Positions 34,181-45,014 of a stretch of 64,000 nt of DNA are shown in pieces. The position numbers were made by a program, and so were the translations under genes. The DNA comes from Cyanoderma ruficeps (Eukaryota; Chordata; Aves; Passeriformes; Timaliidae). The notes below the pieces were generated by a model, which ran no database searches, had not been told where the DNA came from, and worked only from the letters and a program-made list of their open reading frames with translations. The stretch lies in the NCBI GenBank assembly GCA_008694505.1, contig VZDJ01006585.1, forward strand, positions 11,984,944 to 12,048,943, given 5' to 3'. Within the stretch, counting starts at the first letter, position 1; every line of letters starts with the position of its first letter.

Positions 34181-36945
34181 TCTATATTCTTGGTAGTCTT
34201 TAATTCTCAGTTTACTCAGTTGTATTTCAGGAGCCCTCTGACTTTCGTACATGTTTTTGTGATTCCTCATATTTGTAAGCCTTGTATACTGCTGAAAAAA
34301 ATCAGTGCTCCATAAATACTTTATCAGCTTCTGGTTTCTTCATGAACTTTCTTTCCCCTCTTATGAGACTATTGCCTTCTTTTCTAACTGATGCTCCTTG
34401 TTCACAGAGTTGCTTGATCTCCATAACTCTGGCTCTGAATGTTGTGCTCTAATCCTCTCTTTCTAATAGTGTCAGTCTTTTTTTTTTTTTTTNTTTTTTT
34501 TTAAGTCCTGAAGTTAGAATAAACAATAGATTCCACTTGAGAGGGTTCTAGGTCAATGAAGATGGAGTTGGAATAATACAGGTTTTCTACCTGGAATATT
34601 AATTGCAAATGTCCTTAAACTGGTGCACTCTTCTATATTTCTGCGTATTGTGTTAAATAAGTAATACAGTGTGTCCGAAGCTGTATCTTGCAAGAACAGT
34701 GCTGCTTCTAAAAAATTAGGACAGAGATCAGAAGTCAGGCAGTGCAAACCACAGTGAATGTGTCATTAAAGAATGAGTTCATAAAACAGGTTAATTAATG
34801 TTAAACACTTATTTTGGCCTCATTTTAATCAGTTTTTCCTGTAACAAATCATCAGATGATATATTTCCCTGTGAAACATCTCAAGGTTCATTTTGCTCAA
34901 AATGTTGGTGTTTGAAAATATCACAGTCAAGATTATTTATTTTAATTAAAGGTTTTTCTTTAAATGTCATTCTTATTCCAATATATTTTAAACAAACTCA
35001 TATTAATTTGGAGACATTAAATTTAACAGGCTTTGCTTATGTACAAATAGTCCTATAAAATTTTGATGAAACATTTCATTGTCTGCCTTGATGTTAGTTT
35101 AAGTTTACAGTTTTAATTTTTCTCTGGAGCAAAAATGTTCAAGCGTTTTAAATTTCATATAATTCTTATTTACTATTCATTTCTTTTGGAAGAAACATAA
35201 TACAGAATTATATAATCCAGTAATATAGCATGCACACCATTCTTGGAAGTTCCTATATGTAATACAGTAGACTACAGTTTCTGAATAATAGAATGAATCC
35301 ATGAAATAAATTGCATCACAACAACATGAAGGAATTATTACCATTAAAGGAATATTAAAGAAATTATCCAGGACACTTCATTTGTAAGTAGCTTTCAGAG
35401 AATCCAAAACATTTAAGAGGTCAACTAGACAAGGTAAACCATACTTTTTTCCTTCCCCTCCTCTGGATTCTAGATGATCTGATTTCATCCCTTCAAACTT
35501 ATAAATTGATGGAACACTCATTTTTCTCCCTCTGCATATGTCCAAAATGGCTGTACAAACAGTCATGGATCTATCTGTTAACCTGATCAGTTTTATTTAT
35601 AAACTAGACAAACTATATGTGCATTATAGGAGCACACAGACATAAAAGGATAGATGACTCAGTATCATGCCTACTAAATTTTAATGATATTGAGTCTTTC
35701 ATGAAAGGAGTTCTAGATGCAATATGTGAGAAATGGGTAATAAAGACTCACAGGAAGATCTTTTCTGTTTCAAAAGAATCATACTACCAATGAGCTTGAA
35801 GCCTGAACTAGAATAAGATTCTCTCTGCTTACCGATCTTCCAGTTATGCAGTGATGAATTGTATAGGTCTGGGATGGGAATGAAAGCCATGGTCTCATTC
35901 ATCAGCATACGTAGTCTACTCTGCTTGGAAAGGGTAACTAGGCACTGCAGGCACAGTTCGCGCTTTATATTATACAGTCACTGGGCGAAAACCAGAGCTA
36001 AACCTGATTCACAGGTCTACAGTTCAGATCTTAGGCAGTAGAGAATTTCGTAAGTGAAAGATGATAAAAGCATAGAAGTATTTTATGAAAGGTAAGTAAC
36101 TTATTTCCTTTGCACATAACTTTTTACCATTGGAAAAATACTCTAGCATTATTATATTATTTCAGAAAAATGTGGCTAATAAGTTCTATTTTGCATAATA
36201 GTTTTCACTTGTTCTTGCATAGTTGTCTAGAAACTATGGGGACCAAACACCCTTCAAAGTATATGACATCCCCATTATTATGAATAGAGGAGTGAAAAAA
36301 AATTGAAAGAGGGGCAGGGGAGTGGGAGGAAGGACTTTTCTTATGCCAGGAAATTTTTTTTAGGACTTAAAATGTGCTTTAGAAATGTCATTTTCAGAAC
36401 ATGACTGGAAGTGAGATTGCATTGCCAGATATCACTAAGCATAAAAGCATGTTATATAACTTTTATAGCTCTCTTTTGTGCAATGCCTTTCTATGCTGAT
36501 TAACTGGAAAATTCTATCATTGTCATTTTGTGGCCCAGAGTGCAACGTGATGTTATTTAATAAGATGTATAACCTTCCTGACTGCCTAATCTGGTCAGCA
36601 CTGTTAAATGGGGTGTACATACATCATCATGACTGTGGCAATGTTTTTTTGATGATCTAGCTATGCTTTCTAAAACATTTCAATGCAAGACATGTTGATG
36701 CTATTAAAAAAAGGAAAAAATTCAAAAGAGAAAGAAGAGAAATGTATTCAACATTAATTTCATAACCTCTCTTTCCATAACTTTATAGTACATCTACTCA
36801 GTTGAGTCAGGAAATAGAAGGATAGCTTTTAAAACTGCCTGAGAATTAAAATCAGAGAAGCCAGTCACAAGCTTTAGCATACTTCAATTAAATTTTAGGG
36901 AAACATAACAGAATCATAATCACTGTCAGAGCCTGGAAGGATTGA
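34181..36945. other. Unassigned non-coding DNA
   Basis: The first part (34290-34470) is pyrimidine-rich and may be a very decayed continuation of the split CR1, but I cannot match it. A T-run with an uncalled base lies at 34478-34502. No coding exon is supported in the remainder. Confidence 0.45.
34478..34502. repeat. T-run with one uncalled base
   Basis: Twenty-five positions are all T except N at 34493. As at 26275, the N marks a homopolymer whose length was not resolved. Confidence 0.85.
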
Positions 36946-37370
36946 TGTCTCAAGACATTCTGGGATGCCTGTTTGTGTGGGAAGGGGTAGGTCAGGCCCT
37001 GCTCACTGAACTACCCCACACCCCCACTAGAGCCCAACTCCCAATCCTGCAGAGCTGCCAATCACTGAATCATTGGCACACCTGAGGCAGAGCTCCACTC
37101 TCCAGCTCCTGAGTGGCCAAATGACTGGAAGTCCCTCCTGGGCGGATGGGACCCAGACGTATTTAAGGCTGAGCAGAAGGTGAGAGCATGTTTGACTCTA
37201 CCTTTTGGGATTTCTGTTTGAGCACTGCTGGAACCCAGGAGCTGGTAGGTATATGTGTACTTTTCTGTCATCTAATTCCCTTTTCTTGGAGCATTTGGAG
37301 TAACAGCATCCAACATGTTTAAAGTAACAACATCAAACAAGTTTAAATTTTGCAAAGTTGAAAGGGCCAA
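36946..37370 (+). mobile_element. Possible LTR with TATA box
   Basis: This block is clearly GC-richer than both flanks. It begins near TGTCTCAAGACATTCTGGGA and has a TATA-like TATTTAAG at 37160-37167 followed by 'gctgagcagaaggtgagag' and a 'gagcactgctggaacccagg' block. I associate these words with an avian LTR, but the ends, a polyadenylation signal and a target duplication are not visible. A two-unit tandem repeat (37298-37346) lies at its 3' side. An unrelated promoter-like sequence is the alternative. Confidence 0.35.
37298..37346. repeat. Degenerate 24-base tandem pair
   Basis: Two adjacent units of AGTAACAGCATCCAACATGT and AGTAACAACATCAAACAAGT, each followed by TTAA, differ at only a few places. 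Confidence 0.75.
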
Positions 37371-37555
37371 GTTATTGCTCTGAGAAGTATTTTATGCCAA
37401 TTGGATGTTGTATGAAACCTTTTGCCAAAGTTCCTTGATTTTCTGTAATTTGCCAGTAATTTTGACCTCTTGTAATCAGTATTTCTCCCATGTGCCTCAC
37501 CCAGAGTACAGGAACCTTTGTAAACCTCTTTCAGTGAGTTGTTTGGGGAGTCTTA

Positions 37556-38005
37556 CAATCCCAGAATGGCTGGGGTTGGGAGGGGTGTTTGGAGAATATC
37601 TAGTGCAGGTTGTTTTGGAATATCTTTAGAGAAGGAAACTCCCCAACATATCTGGGCAGCCTGCTCTACTGCTCTGTCACTCTCACAGTAAAGAAGTTTT
37701 TCTTCATATTCAGAGGTAATTTCCTGTGATTGAGTTTGTGCCCATTGATTTTTGTCCTGTCTCTGGGAAGAGCTATTGAGAAGAGTCTGCCCCATCCTCT
37801 TTAATGCACCCACCTTAAGCTTTTTGTATGCATTGATAAGATCCCCTCTCAATCATATCTTTTTCAGGCTAAACAAGCCAAGCTCTTTCAGCCTTTCCTT
37901 ATGAGATAGGTGCTCCAGTCCCCTAATTATCTTTGCAGCCCTCTGTTGGACCATCTCCAGTAGTTTCTTGTTTTTCCTGAACTGGGGGTAGAACTGAACA
38001 CAGTA
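37556..38005 (-). mobile_element. CR1 retrotransposon (long copy), 3' UTR and C-terminal ORF2
   Basis: This is the 3' part of the longest CR1 in the window, on the minus strand: 'aatcccagaatggctggggt', 'gggcagcctgctctactgct', 'gataagatcccctctcaat', 'ggctaaacaagccaagctct', 'gctccagtcccctaattatc' and 'ctgttggaccatctccagta'. It stops at GAACACAGTA, where a younger CR1 is inserted, and resumes at 38188. Confidence 0.92.
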
Positions 38006-38187
38006 TCATAGAATCACAGAGTATGTAGGTTGGAAGAGACCTTCAAGATCATCAAGTCCAACCCAGCCCTAACACCTCAACTAGATCATGGTATCAAGTG
38101 CCACATCCATTCTCTTTGTAAATGCATCCAGGGATGGTGACTCCACCACTTCCCCTGGCAGACTATTCCAGTATTTAATCACTCTTT
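38006..38187 (-). mobile_element. Younger CR1 inserted into the long CR1
   Basis: A 182-base minus-strand CR1 tail starts TCATAGAATCACAGAG (3' octamers). It continues 'gtaggttggaagagacctt', 'catcaagtccaacccagcc' and 'gtgccacatccattctcttt', and is cut off at 'tttaatcactctt'. CAGTA stands on both sides (38001-38005 and 38188-38192), and the host CR1 reads on without loss, so these five bases look like a target-site duplication. The subgroup signature 'cctaacacctcaacta' matches the insert at 30146. Confidence 0.92.
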
Positions 38188-38561
38188 CAGTACTACCCAT
38201 AAGACCTCACCAGGGCTGAGTAAAGGGCAGACCTGCTGGCATTGCTCTTCCTAATGCATCCCAGGATTCTGTTGGCCTTCTTGGCCACAAGGGACCACTG
38301 CTGACTCACAAACTGCTTGCTAATTCTCTAGGATCTCCAGGGCCTTTTCCACAGAGCTGCTTTCCAGCAGGCTTCCTCCAGTTTATACTGGTCCATGGGA
38401 TTATTCTTTCCCATGTCCAAACGTGCTGAGGATACACTCTGTCCCTTCATCAGGTTATTGAAAAATTGAGCAAGACTGACCCCTGGGAAGCACTGTTTGC
38501 TTCCAACTAGACTCTGTCACTGATCATGATGCTCTGCCATTCAACCCGTTCTCAATCCACC

Positions 38562-38816
38562 TCACTGTTCACCTAACTCACACCTGCTGCATTTACCTAT
38601 CAGGATATTATGGGTGACAGTGTCTGAAGCCTTGCTGAAATACAGGTAAACAATATCCACTGAAGTACGGGTAGACAGTACCCATCTCTCATCTACCCAG
38701 CCAGTCATGCCATCATAGAAGACTATCTGATTGGTCAAGCATGACTTTTCCTTGGTGAATTCATGTTGACCTGATAACGGGTTTTTTTTCCTGCTCATAC
38801 ATAATGATGACATCAA
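38562..38816 (-). pseudogene. CR1 reverse transcriptase remnant (fingers/palm)
   Basis: An 84-codon open stretch carries EFTKEKSCLTNQIVFYDGMT and a later DIVYLYFSKASDTVTHNIL block. The first catalytic aspartate of the YLDF motif is replaced by tyrosine (YLYF). It is a piece of the long CR1 copy and is not expressed as such. Confidence 0.88.
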
Positions 38817-39121
38817 GGTTGAGTCATTCTATCACCTTTCCAGGGGTGGAGGTGAGGCTGACTGGCCTGTAAATTCCAGAGTCTTCCTTCTTTGCCCCTT
38901 TTTGATGGCAAAAAAAAATTACATTGGCTTTCCTTCAATCCTCAGGCAGGTCTCCTGTGACCTTTCAAATATGATGGAGACTAGCTAAAGCAATTACATC
39001 TGCCAGCTTCCTCAGCACTGATAGGTGCATCCCACCGGGGCCCTTGGATTTGTGGGTGTCAGGTTTTCCTCTTCATTCTCTAACCTGATCTTCCTCAACC
39101 AAGGGAAAGTCTTCCTTTCTC

Positions 39122-39379
39122 CTAACTTTCTCTCTTGACTCCAGGATCTGGGATTCTGAGGGCTGGCACATTAGCAGTTAAGACCAAAGCAAAGAAGGCA
39201 TTCAGTAACTCTTTTTTCTCTATATCCTCCATCACCTTATTCAGTAGCAGGCTCAATTTTTCCCTAGTCTTCTTTTTGCTACTGGCATGCTTGAGGAAGC
39301 TCTTGTTGTTTTCCTTGCCATCCTTTCCTGGAGTTAATTTCAGGTGGACCTTAGCCCTCCTTGTTGCATCCCTGCACAC
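39122..39379 (-). pseudogene. CR1 ORF2 linker remnant
   Basis: An 85-codon open stretch lies between endonuclease and RT: CRDATRRAKVHLKLTPGKDG, then a NNKSFLKHASSKKKTREKL block and an ELLNAFFALVLTANV block, close to the family order (a Lys/Arg-rich linker and an ELLNAFFASVFT helix). It has no independent function. Confidence 0.85.
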
Positions 39380-39742
39380 TCTGATAACATTCCTGTATTT
39401 GTCCCGTGTCCTTTCCCTTTCTCACATTTCATATTCCCACATTTCCATTTTTCACATTCCCATGTTCTTCTTCTGTTATGCTTTTGCTAAAATTCCCCTG
39501 CTCACCCATGCAGGGCTCCTGTCCCTTTTGCTTGACATCTTACTCATGGGAATGCACTGATACTGAGCTTGAAAAAAGTGATGTTTGAATATTAACCAAT
39601 TCTCTTGGACACAATTACCTTTTAGAGTCCTAATTCATGGGATACTGCCACATAAGTCCTTGATGAGGTCAAAGTTTTCACTCCTGAAGTGGTGCTATGT
39701 ATTCCCCTACTTCCTCCATCCACACTCCTGAACTCCACCATC

Positions 39743-39937
39743 TCATGCTCCCAGCAGGCAAGGCTGCTCCCATCCTTCCACCAGCCACTCTGTCTTTGTT
39801 AGTACCACAAGTGTTTTCTCATTGATTTCTCCACCAGCTGTGTCAAAAGTTTTGATCAGTGCTCTGGATGAAATCCCTGGGCTATGTGTGCTTGGCTGTG
39901 TTGTCTTTCCATCAGTTACCAAGGTAAAGCTCCCCAT
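39743..39937 (-). pseudogene. CR1 endonuclease C-terminal remnant
   Basis: A 64-codon stretch aligns by eye to the end of the CR1 apurinic-like endonuclease. The metal-binding Gly-Asp-Phe-Asn is Gly-Ser-Phe-Thr, and the Ser-Asp-His region that ends the domain is lost after an EGWEQPCLLGA block. It places the 5' limit of the copy inside the endonuclease. Confidence 0.75.
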
Positions 39938-40150
39938 GAGATCTGGTGCCTGGGAGTGTGAGGCTGCTTCCAGAAGTCTTTAGGCAGCCTCATCAACTTC
40001 CTCTTCCTGACCAGGCGGCCTGTACTAAACACCCACAACAGTGTCACCATGTTAGACTGGACCTTAATTCTTATCCACAAGCTTTCGACTCATTCTTCAT
40101 CCTCATTTTATGTCTTCTACTTACTGCTTCATTGCTCATTTGTAAAAACA

Positions 40151-41068
40151 AACATTTGCCATGAAGACATAACTGCCAATTTAGACTAACTAAGACAAAT
40201 GAGATAATGAGGCCAGTGGCAGCTTAGAGTTGACAGATCCAGCTGAGTGCCCAGCTCCAAGTAGGAAGCTTTCTTTTCCTGCCAGAAGGTCTATATGCTA
40301 ATTCTAACTAATTTGCTAACCTTGGCCCTACAGTGTTTGACAACAGGGGAGCAAACCACTTTGTTACAGATGTGACATTAATTTGGATGCAAACTAAAGC
40401 TGGAACAGATAATCTATGCAATCTTCTATCTGAGGAACCAATCACCAAAAATATAAACCCATGCCTAGTATACATAAATACAAAAAACATTTGAGTGTGA
40501 AGGACAGATTATTTAAATGTAAGTGATAATGAACAAATGACAAAGTCTACAGTAAATAATGAAAGAAGTAAAGCCACTATATTCTGTATCTTCTTACACC
40601 CCCTTGATTGAATGTTCTTACCTTAGCACTAGAAGAAGAAACAATGGACTTGCCCACGTTTCAGACCCTACACAGTTTGACCTGATATTAATTTAAAGGA
40701 CTCTACAAATATAAAACTTCAGATTATTTTGAAACAGCTTTTGTAACCAATTTCTATCACTATTATTTTTAAAGGAGTTTCTTCCTAAACATTTTTTTTG
40801 TCTCTTATCCCTTTCTCAAGTTTCATAAAGAAAACAAGTGACAAGGATATTGCTGGGGATTACAGTTAGGAATAATGTTTGGGGTTTTTAAAAATAGTTT
40901 TGTTGTTTTTAAAATTTTTCTAAATAAATATTTTAATGTCAAAAACTGCATAAATAAGTTCATTCCAGATATAAAAATGAGAACAATGATGAGAAATGCA
41001 TTTTGTAAGCATCATGTACATCATAGTGCATGGAACAACACCAACCTCCTCATGAATTTACTTGTTTT
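40151..41068. other. Unassigned non-coding DNA
   Basis: Nothing recognised between the long CR1 and the next plus-strand copy. Confidence 0.5.
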
Positions 41069-41685
41069 GGAGGTGTTGATTGACAGTTGGCAGAACATTA
41101 GCCAACAGTGCCCATGTGGCCAAGAAAGGCAATGGCATCCTGGCCTGGCTCAGCAATAGTGTGGCCAGCAGGACCAGGGAAGGGATTGTCCCTCTACTTG
41201 AAACTGATGAGGCCACACCTCAAGTCCTGTGTTCAGTTTTGGGTCTCTCACTGCAAGAAAGACATGAGGGGCTGGAGTGAGTCCAGAGAAGGACAACAAA
41301 GCTTCTTATAGGTCTGGAGGACAAGCTGGGTGAGGGAGTTTGGGTTGTTTAGCCTGGAGAAAAGGAGGCTTAGGGAAACATTACTTTCTAAATCTACCTG
41401 GAAGGAGATTGTAGCGAGGTGGATGTTAGTCTCTTCTCCCAGGTAACAAGTGACAAGATGAGAGGAAATGGCTCCCAGTTGTGTCAGGGGAGGTTTAGAT
41501 TAGGTGTGAGGAAAATTTCACAGAAAAGGTTGTAAAACCTTTAGGCTGGATGGCCCAAGGGAGTGGTGGAGTCACTATTCCACATATTTGTAAGCACTTG
41601 AGGACATGGTTTCATGGTGAACATGGTGGTGGTGCTAGGTTGATGGTTGGACTTGAAGATCTTTTCCAAAAGTAAGGACTTTACT
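41069..41685 (+). mobile_element. CR1 retrotransposon, C-terminal ORF2 and 3' UTR
   Basis: The plus-strand order is 'ttggaggtgttgattgacag', 'tgtggccaagaaaggcaatg', 'gcatcctggcctggctcagc', 'tagtgtggccagcaggacca', 'ctgtgttcagttttgggtct', 'tagcctggagaaaaggaggc', 'gttagtctcttctcccaggt', 'aggggaggtttagattaggt' and 'tgatggttggacttgaagat', then a worn 3' end. It belongs to the CR1 subgroup with the 'ggttaatggttggactcgat' tail, different from the copies at 22805 and 47892. Frames at 41080-41311 are shadows of ORF2. Confidence 0.92.
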
Positions 41686-44547
41686 TTTTCAGGGTATCAG
41701 AAGATGTGTGATTTAAGAGGCATATTGTCAACATTTTTCATCCCCTGTGAATTACAATATAGCTGATGTGAGACATAATGTTACAAGCAAAGCTATCTAT
41801 TGCTCCTAGTCACAGTGGAGCTACTAGTGAGGAGTTGTGTGTATTGATCAAAGAAGTCAAGCCTTAAACTAGGGTACCTCATAGAAAAAATATTATTTAT
41901 ATAATTGTTCAGACTTCTTTCAAAGGATTATCTACACAGATAATTGTAATATCTAGACATGTAACGTCATTTGGCTTCTACTTTTAATGTGTTTATTTTA
42001 CAAAACTCCTCTAATGTAGATCAGTAGGATTAATCAATATCTATTTCTATTGCATTTGAAACATATATGTAGGTTTATGCTGTTTTGCTAAATGAGCCAC
42101 AAAAAGATATGGGTTTTCTTTAATGAATAAAACCCCAAACATTATATCAGGTAATTATATATCTGTCCAGCTATTTAAAAAGAGCTTCTTTATATTTTAG
42201 AATTCAGCAGTTTTGCTTAGTTTTCTATAGTTTTGCCCTAATCTACTATGTTGTTAAAATTATTTAAACTCAATAATTAAAGAAATTATTGATGTTCATC
42301 CCAGTGTGCTACAAAAAGAAGAATGCATTCTAAATTTTAAATAACCAAGTTCACTAATGCAATATGGTTTCTGAAGCATTTCCTGCAAACATCTTATCTT
42401 CTGAGAAGCTAAAATGATTATTTAATGTTATAGAAGGAAAATCAGTATCCCTTACTCAGATTTCTAAATTAGATTAATACAATATTCTTCTGCAAACCTT
42501 TCAGTACACTTGGCATCTTGCTTGACAAACATAGAAAACAGAATCATTTGCTGTGAGCGAGCAGGTTTCCTAGGTGTCCACAATTTATATGAATGTTTGA
42601 TTTCAACACTAGCCATTAAGGGAATAATTGTGAATACTACCGATTTAACATTTGTGAACACTACTGATTTGTTTTGTTGCTGTTGTTGTGGAAGTCGCTA
42701 AACTTTTGCAGTTTTAGACGATTGCATTAATAGCTTGGAATCATTATGTGCATGCTGTTACCATCATTACAGCTCATATCAGAAACATTGTAGTCAAATA
42801 CTGATTATTGAATACTGAGACAAGCATAGATCAATCAGAAGAAGTCCAACTATCTTTTAAGGACGAGGAAACCTCTCATTAAAATGGGAAGGACTGAATG
42901 GGAAATCCTTATCAACTAGCATTTCATGTTGTGCAGTGACTTATCTCACAAAATGGATTAATCTGGTATAGCTGTTGCCTGGTAACTTGAGAGGAAGTTA
43001 TATGTATATAAAATTTTTTTAACCCCAGAAGTCATACTATTCAAGTGTATATATGATGTGTTTTTATGTATCAAATAAGAAAAAACTTTAAGAAAACAGT
43101 CATCCAAATACTTAAAAGTTTTGAAATTAAATGCTACAATGATTCTTGTAGTGATCAGAAATGAACACATCACAAAGCAAATATTACAACTACTTTGAAA
43201 GAAACGACCATTGGTGTCATGTTGTGTTTGGAATGGGAAAAAATAGATCATTCAAGAGTAATGATACAGCATAGAACAGTGATACAGGCAGTTTAATTTG
43301 TAATTCGGCATGATGATTTGGAAGACCGTATACTCCAATTTTGAAAAGGTAGCTGGGATTCTATCAGTGTAACTTTGTGTTTTATATTTCCTGTTTTTTA
43401 AATTCTATAGATGCTTTTGTCAATTTTACATGCCTCTCACAATACTTTTGATCATTTCTTTTCTCAATACAATTCAAATAAAGTAGGTTAGCACTGAGAA
43501 AAATACAGATTACTACATCATTCCAGGATAAACAGTTGATTACTTGATAATTTTCTATTTAGTTATGGTTAAAGTTCTAGCAGTGAGGAAATTTTGATAT
43601 ATTTAAAGTATACTATATGAATTGTGTGTATAGCTTTAATTGTAATAACATGATCACTTACGTTAGGCATTATCATAGTTCAAGTAAATTATATCAGTGT
43701 ATTGGATTCCAATTTACTCATATTTGTGTAAAAAAGACATGAGGCATATCTCATATTTCTGATTTTGTTTTTTTAGTACCCTTTTGACTACCAATAATAC
43801 CGAAATCATAGTTAAGTCTTTAATGAAGACAGTCTGCAGGGTTTGTTTTATGCTCTGCTTGTGGACAATGCAGTACTAATTTAATTTTTTTTTTCTTACA
43901 GGAAACAAAATTGGAATAAAAACTCTTAAAATGCTGACACAATCTAACTTCTACTTTTTAAAGTCCCAAAAACTTGGGATTCCACTAAATACAAACTGAC
44001 AAGAGCCTCTGATATTTTCAAACAGCCAAATAATGCCTTGTGACAGATATCTATCTTTCCTCTGTTCTTGAAAGAAGTGCAGTAGAGAGAAGATAGAAAA
44101 CATCTTTTACCTTCCCTATAGCAGTGCTATTTTGTACAGGGAGGGAACTGAAGAGACAATAGTCAATGAAATCCTAAGGCATTTCTGTCTCCACTAAAGC
44201 AGAGATGAGCATTCAGTTCAGACTAGTTTGTGTATTGGCTGCTTTGTGTGGTAAAGGCTAGTAGATGGTTTAGAAACTAGAAAGTGATATAAAAGTTTAG
44301 AAAATATCTTACTATATTAAGATCTGCTGATCTGGGTGATTAGCTAGCAAACAACTGGCTATGTTAACTTTTTGCATTTGGATGAACAAACAACTGTAAA
44401 TTTGTCTTTCACTCTGAATGAACTTGAAGAAACAAAACAGATATTGTGTGGAAGTGATCAAAAAATGTGGCAGAACAAATCCCTTAAGAGAGAAAAGCAT
44501 AATCTTGTAATACATGACCTGAAAAAGGAAGATGGGAAAGTTTGATG
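41686..44547. other. Unassigned AT-rich non-coding DNA
   Basis: No exon, LTR or CR1 piece is recognised in 2.9 kb. Frames up to 97 codons (42958-43251, minus) have no known domain. Confidence 0.5.
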
Positions 44548-45014
44548 AAATCATAGAAGGACTTGGGTTGGAAGGGACCTTACAGATCATTCTAATCCCT
44601 CTGCCAGGGGTAGGGACACTTTCCACTAGATCAAGTTGCTCAGAGCCCCATTAAACCTGGCCTTGAACAGTTTCAGGGATGGGTTATTCCATTCTCTGGG
44701 CAATCTGTGCCAGGGCCTCACCAGCCTCACAGCAACAAATTTTTTTCTGAACATCTAGTATAAATCTACTCCTGTCCAGTTTGGGGCCATGCCCTCTTGT
44801 CCTGTCACTACCTGTCCATACAAAAAGGTCCTTCTCCATGTTTCTTGCAGGCTCCCTTAAGGTACTGAAAGGCTGCAATTTGGTCACCCTGAAGCCTTCT
44901 CTTCTCCAGGCTGAACAATCCCAATTCTCTCAGCCTTTCCTGATAGGAGAGATGCTCCACCCTTCTAATCATCTTTATGGTCTTTTTTTGGACTCACTCC
45001 AACAGGTTAATGTC
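44548..45014 (-). mobile_element. CR1 retrotransposon, 3' UTR and C-terminal ORF2
   Basis: This minus-strand copy begins at AAATCATAGAAGGACTTGGG and continues with 'ggttggaagggaccttacag', 'ctctgccaggggtagggaca', 'aaacctggccttgaacagtt', 'ctctgggcaatctgtgccag', 'cctcttgtcctgtcactacc', 'cttctcttctccaggctgaa', 'tctcagcctttcctgatagg' and 'ctcactccaacaggttaatg'. It is 5'-truncated at about 45014. It is less diverged than most copies here; the frames at 44684-44887 and 44781-45017 are both inside it. Confidence 0.93.

Larger units (their letters stand above)
38188..40150 (-). mobile_element. CR1 retrotransposon (long copy), RT, linker and part of the endonuclease
   Basis: This continuation of the long minus-strand CR1 covers most of ORF2: RT with VYLYFSKASDTVTHNILIGK near 38604-38663 (family VYLDFSKAFDTVSHNILI), an EKSCLTNQIVFYDGMTGW block, the linker with CRDATRRAKVHLKL, and the endonuclease end with MGSFTL and a late 'aggcggcctgtactaaacacccac' stretch (about 40013-40036; family metal-binding GDFN now GSFT). 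The piece coding for the FADD catalytic box is deleted at a junction near 38420, where the 'cccatgtccaaacg' segment jumps straight to 'tgctgaggatacactctg'. Similarity fades near 40150. With its first part, the copy spans about 2.4 kb of CR1. Confidence 0.92.
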
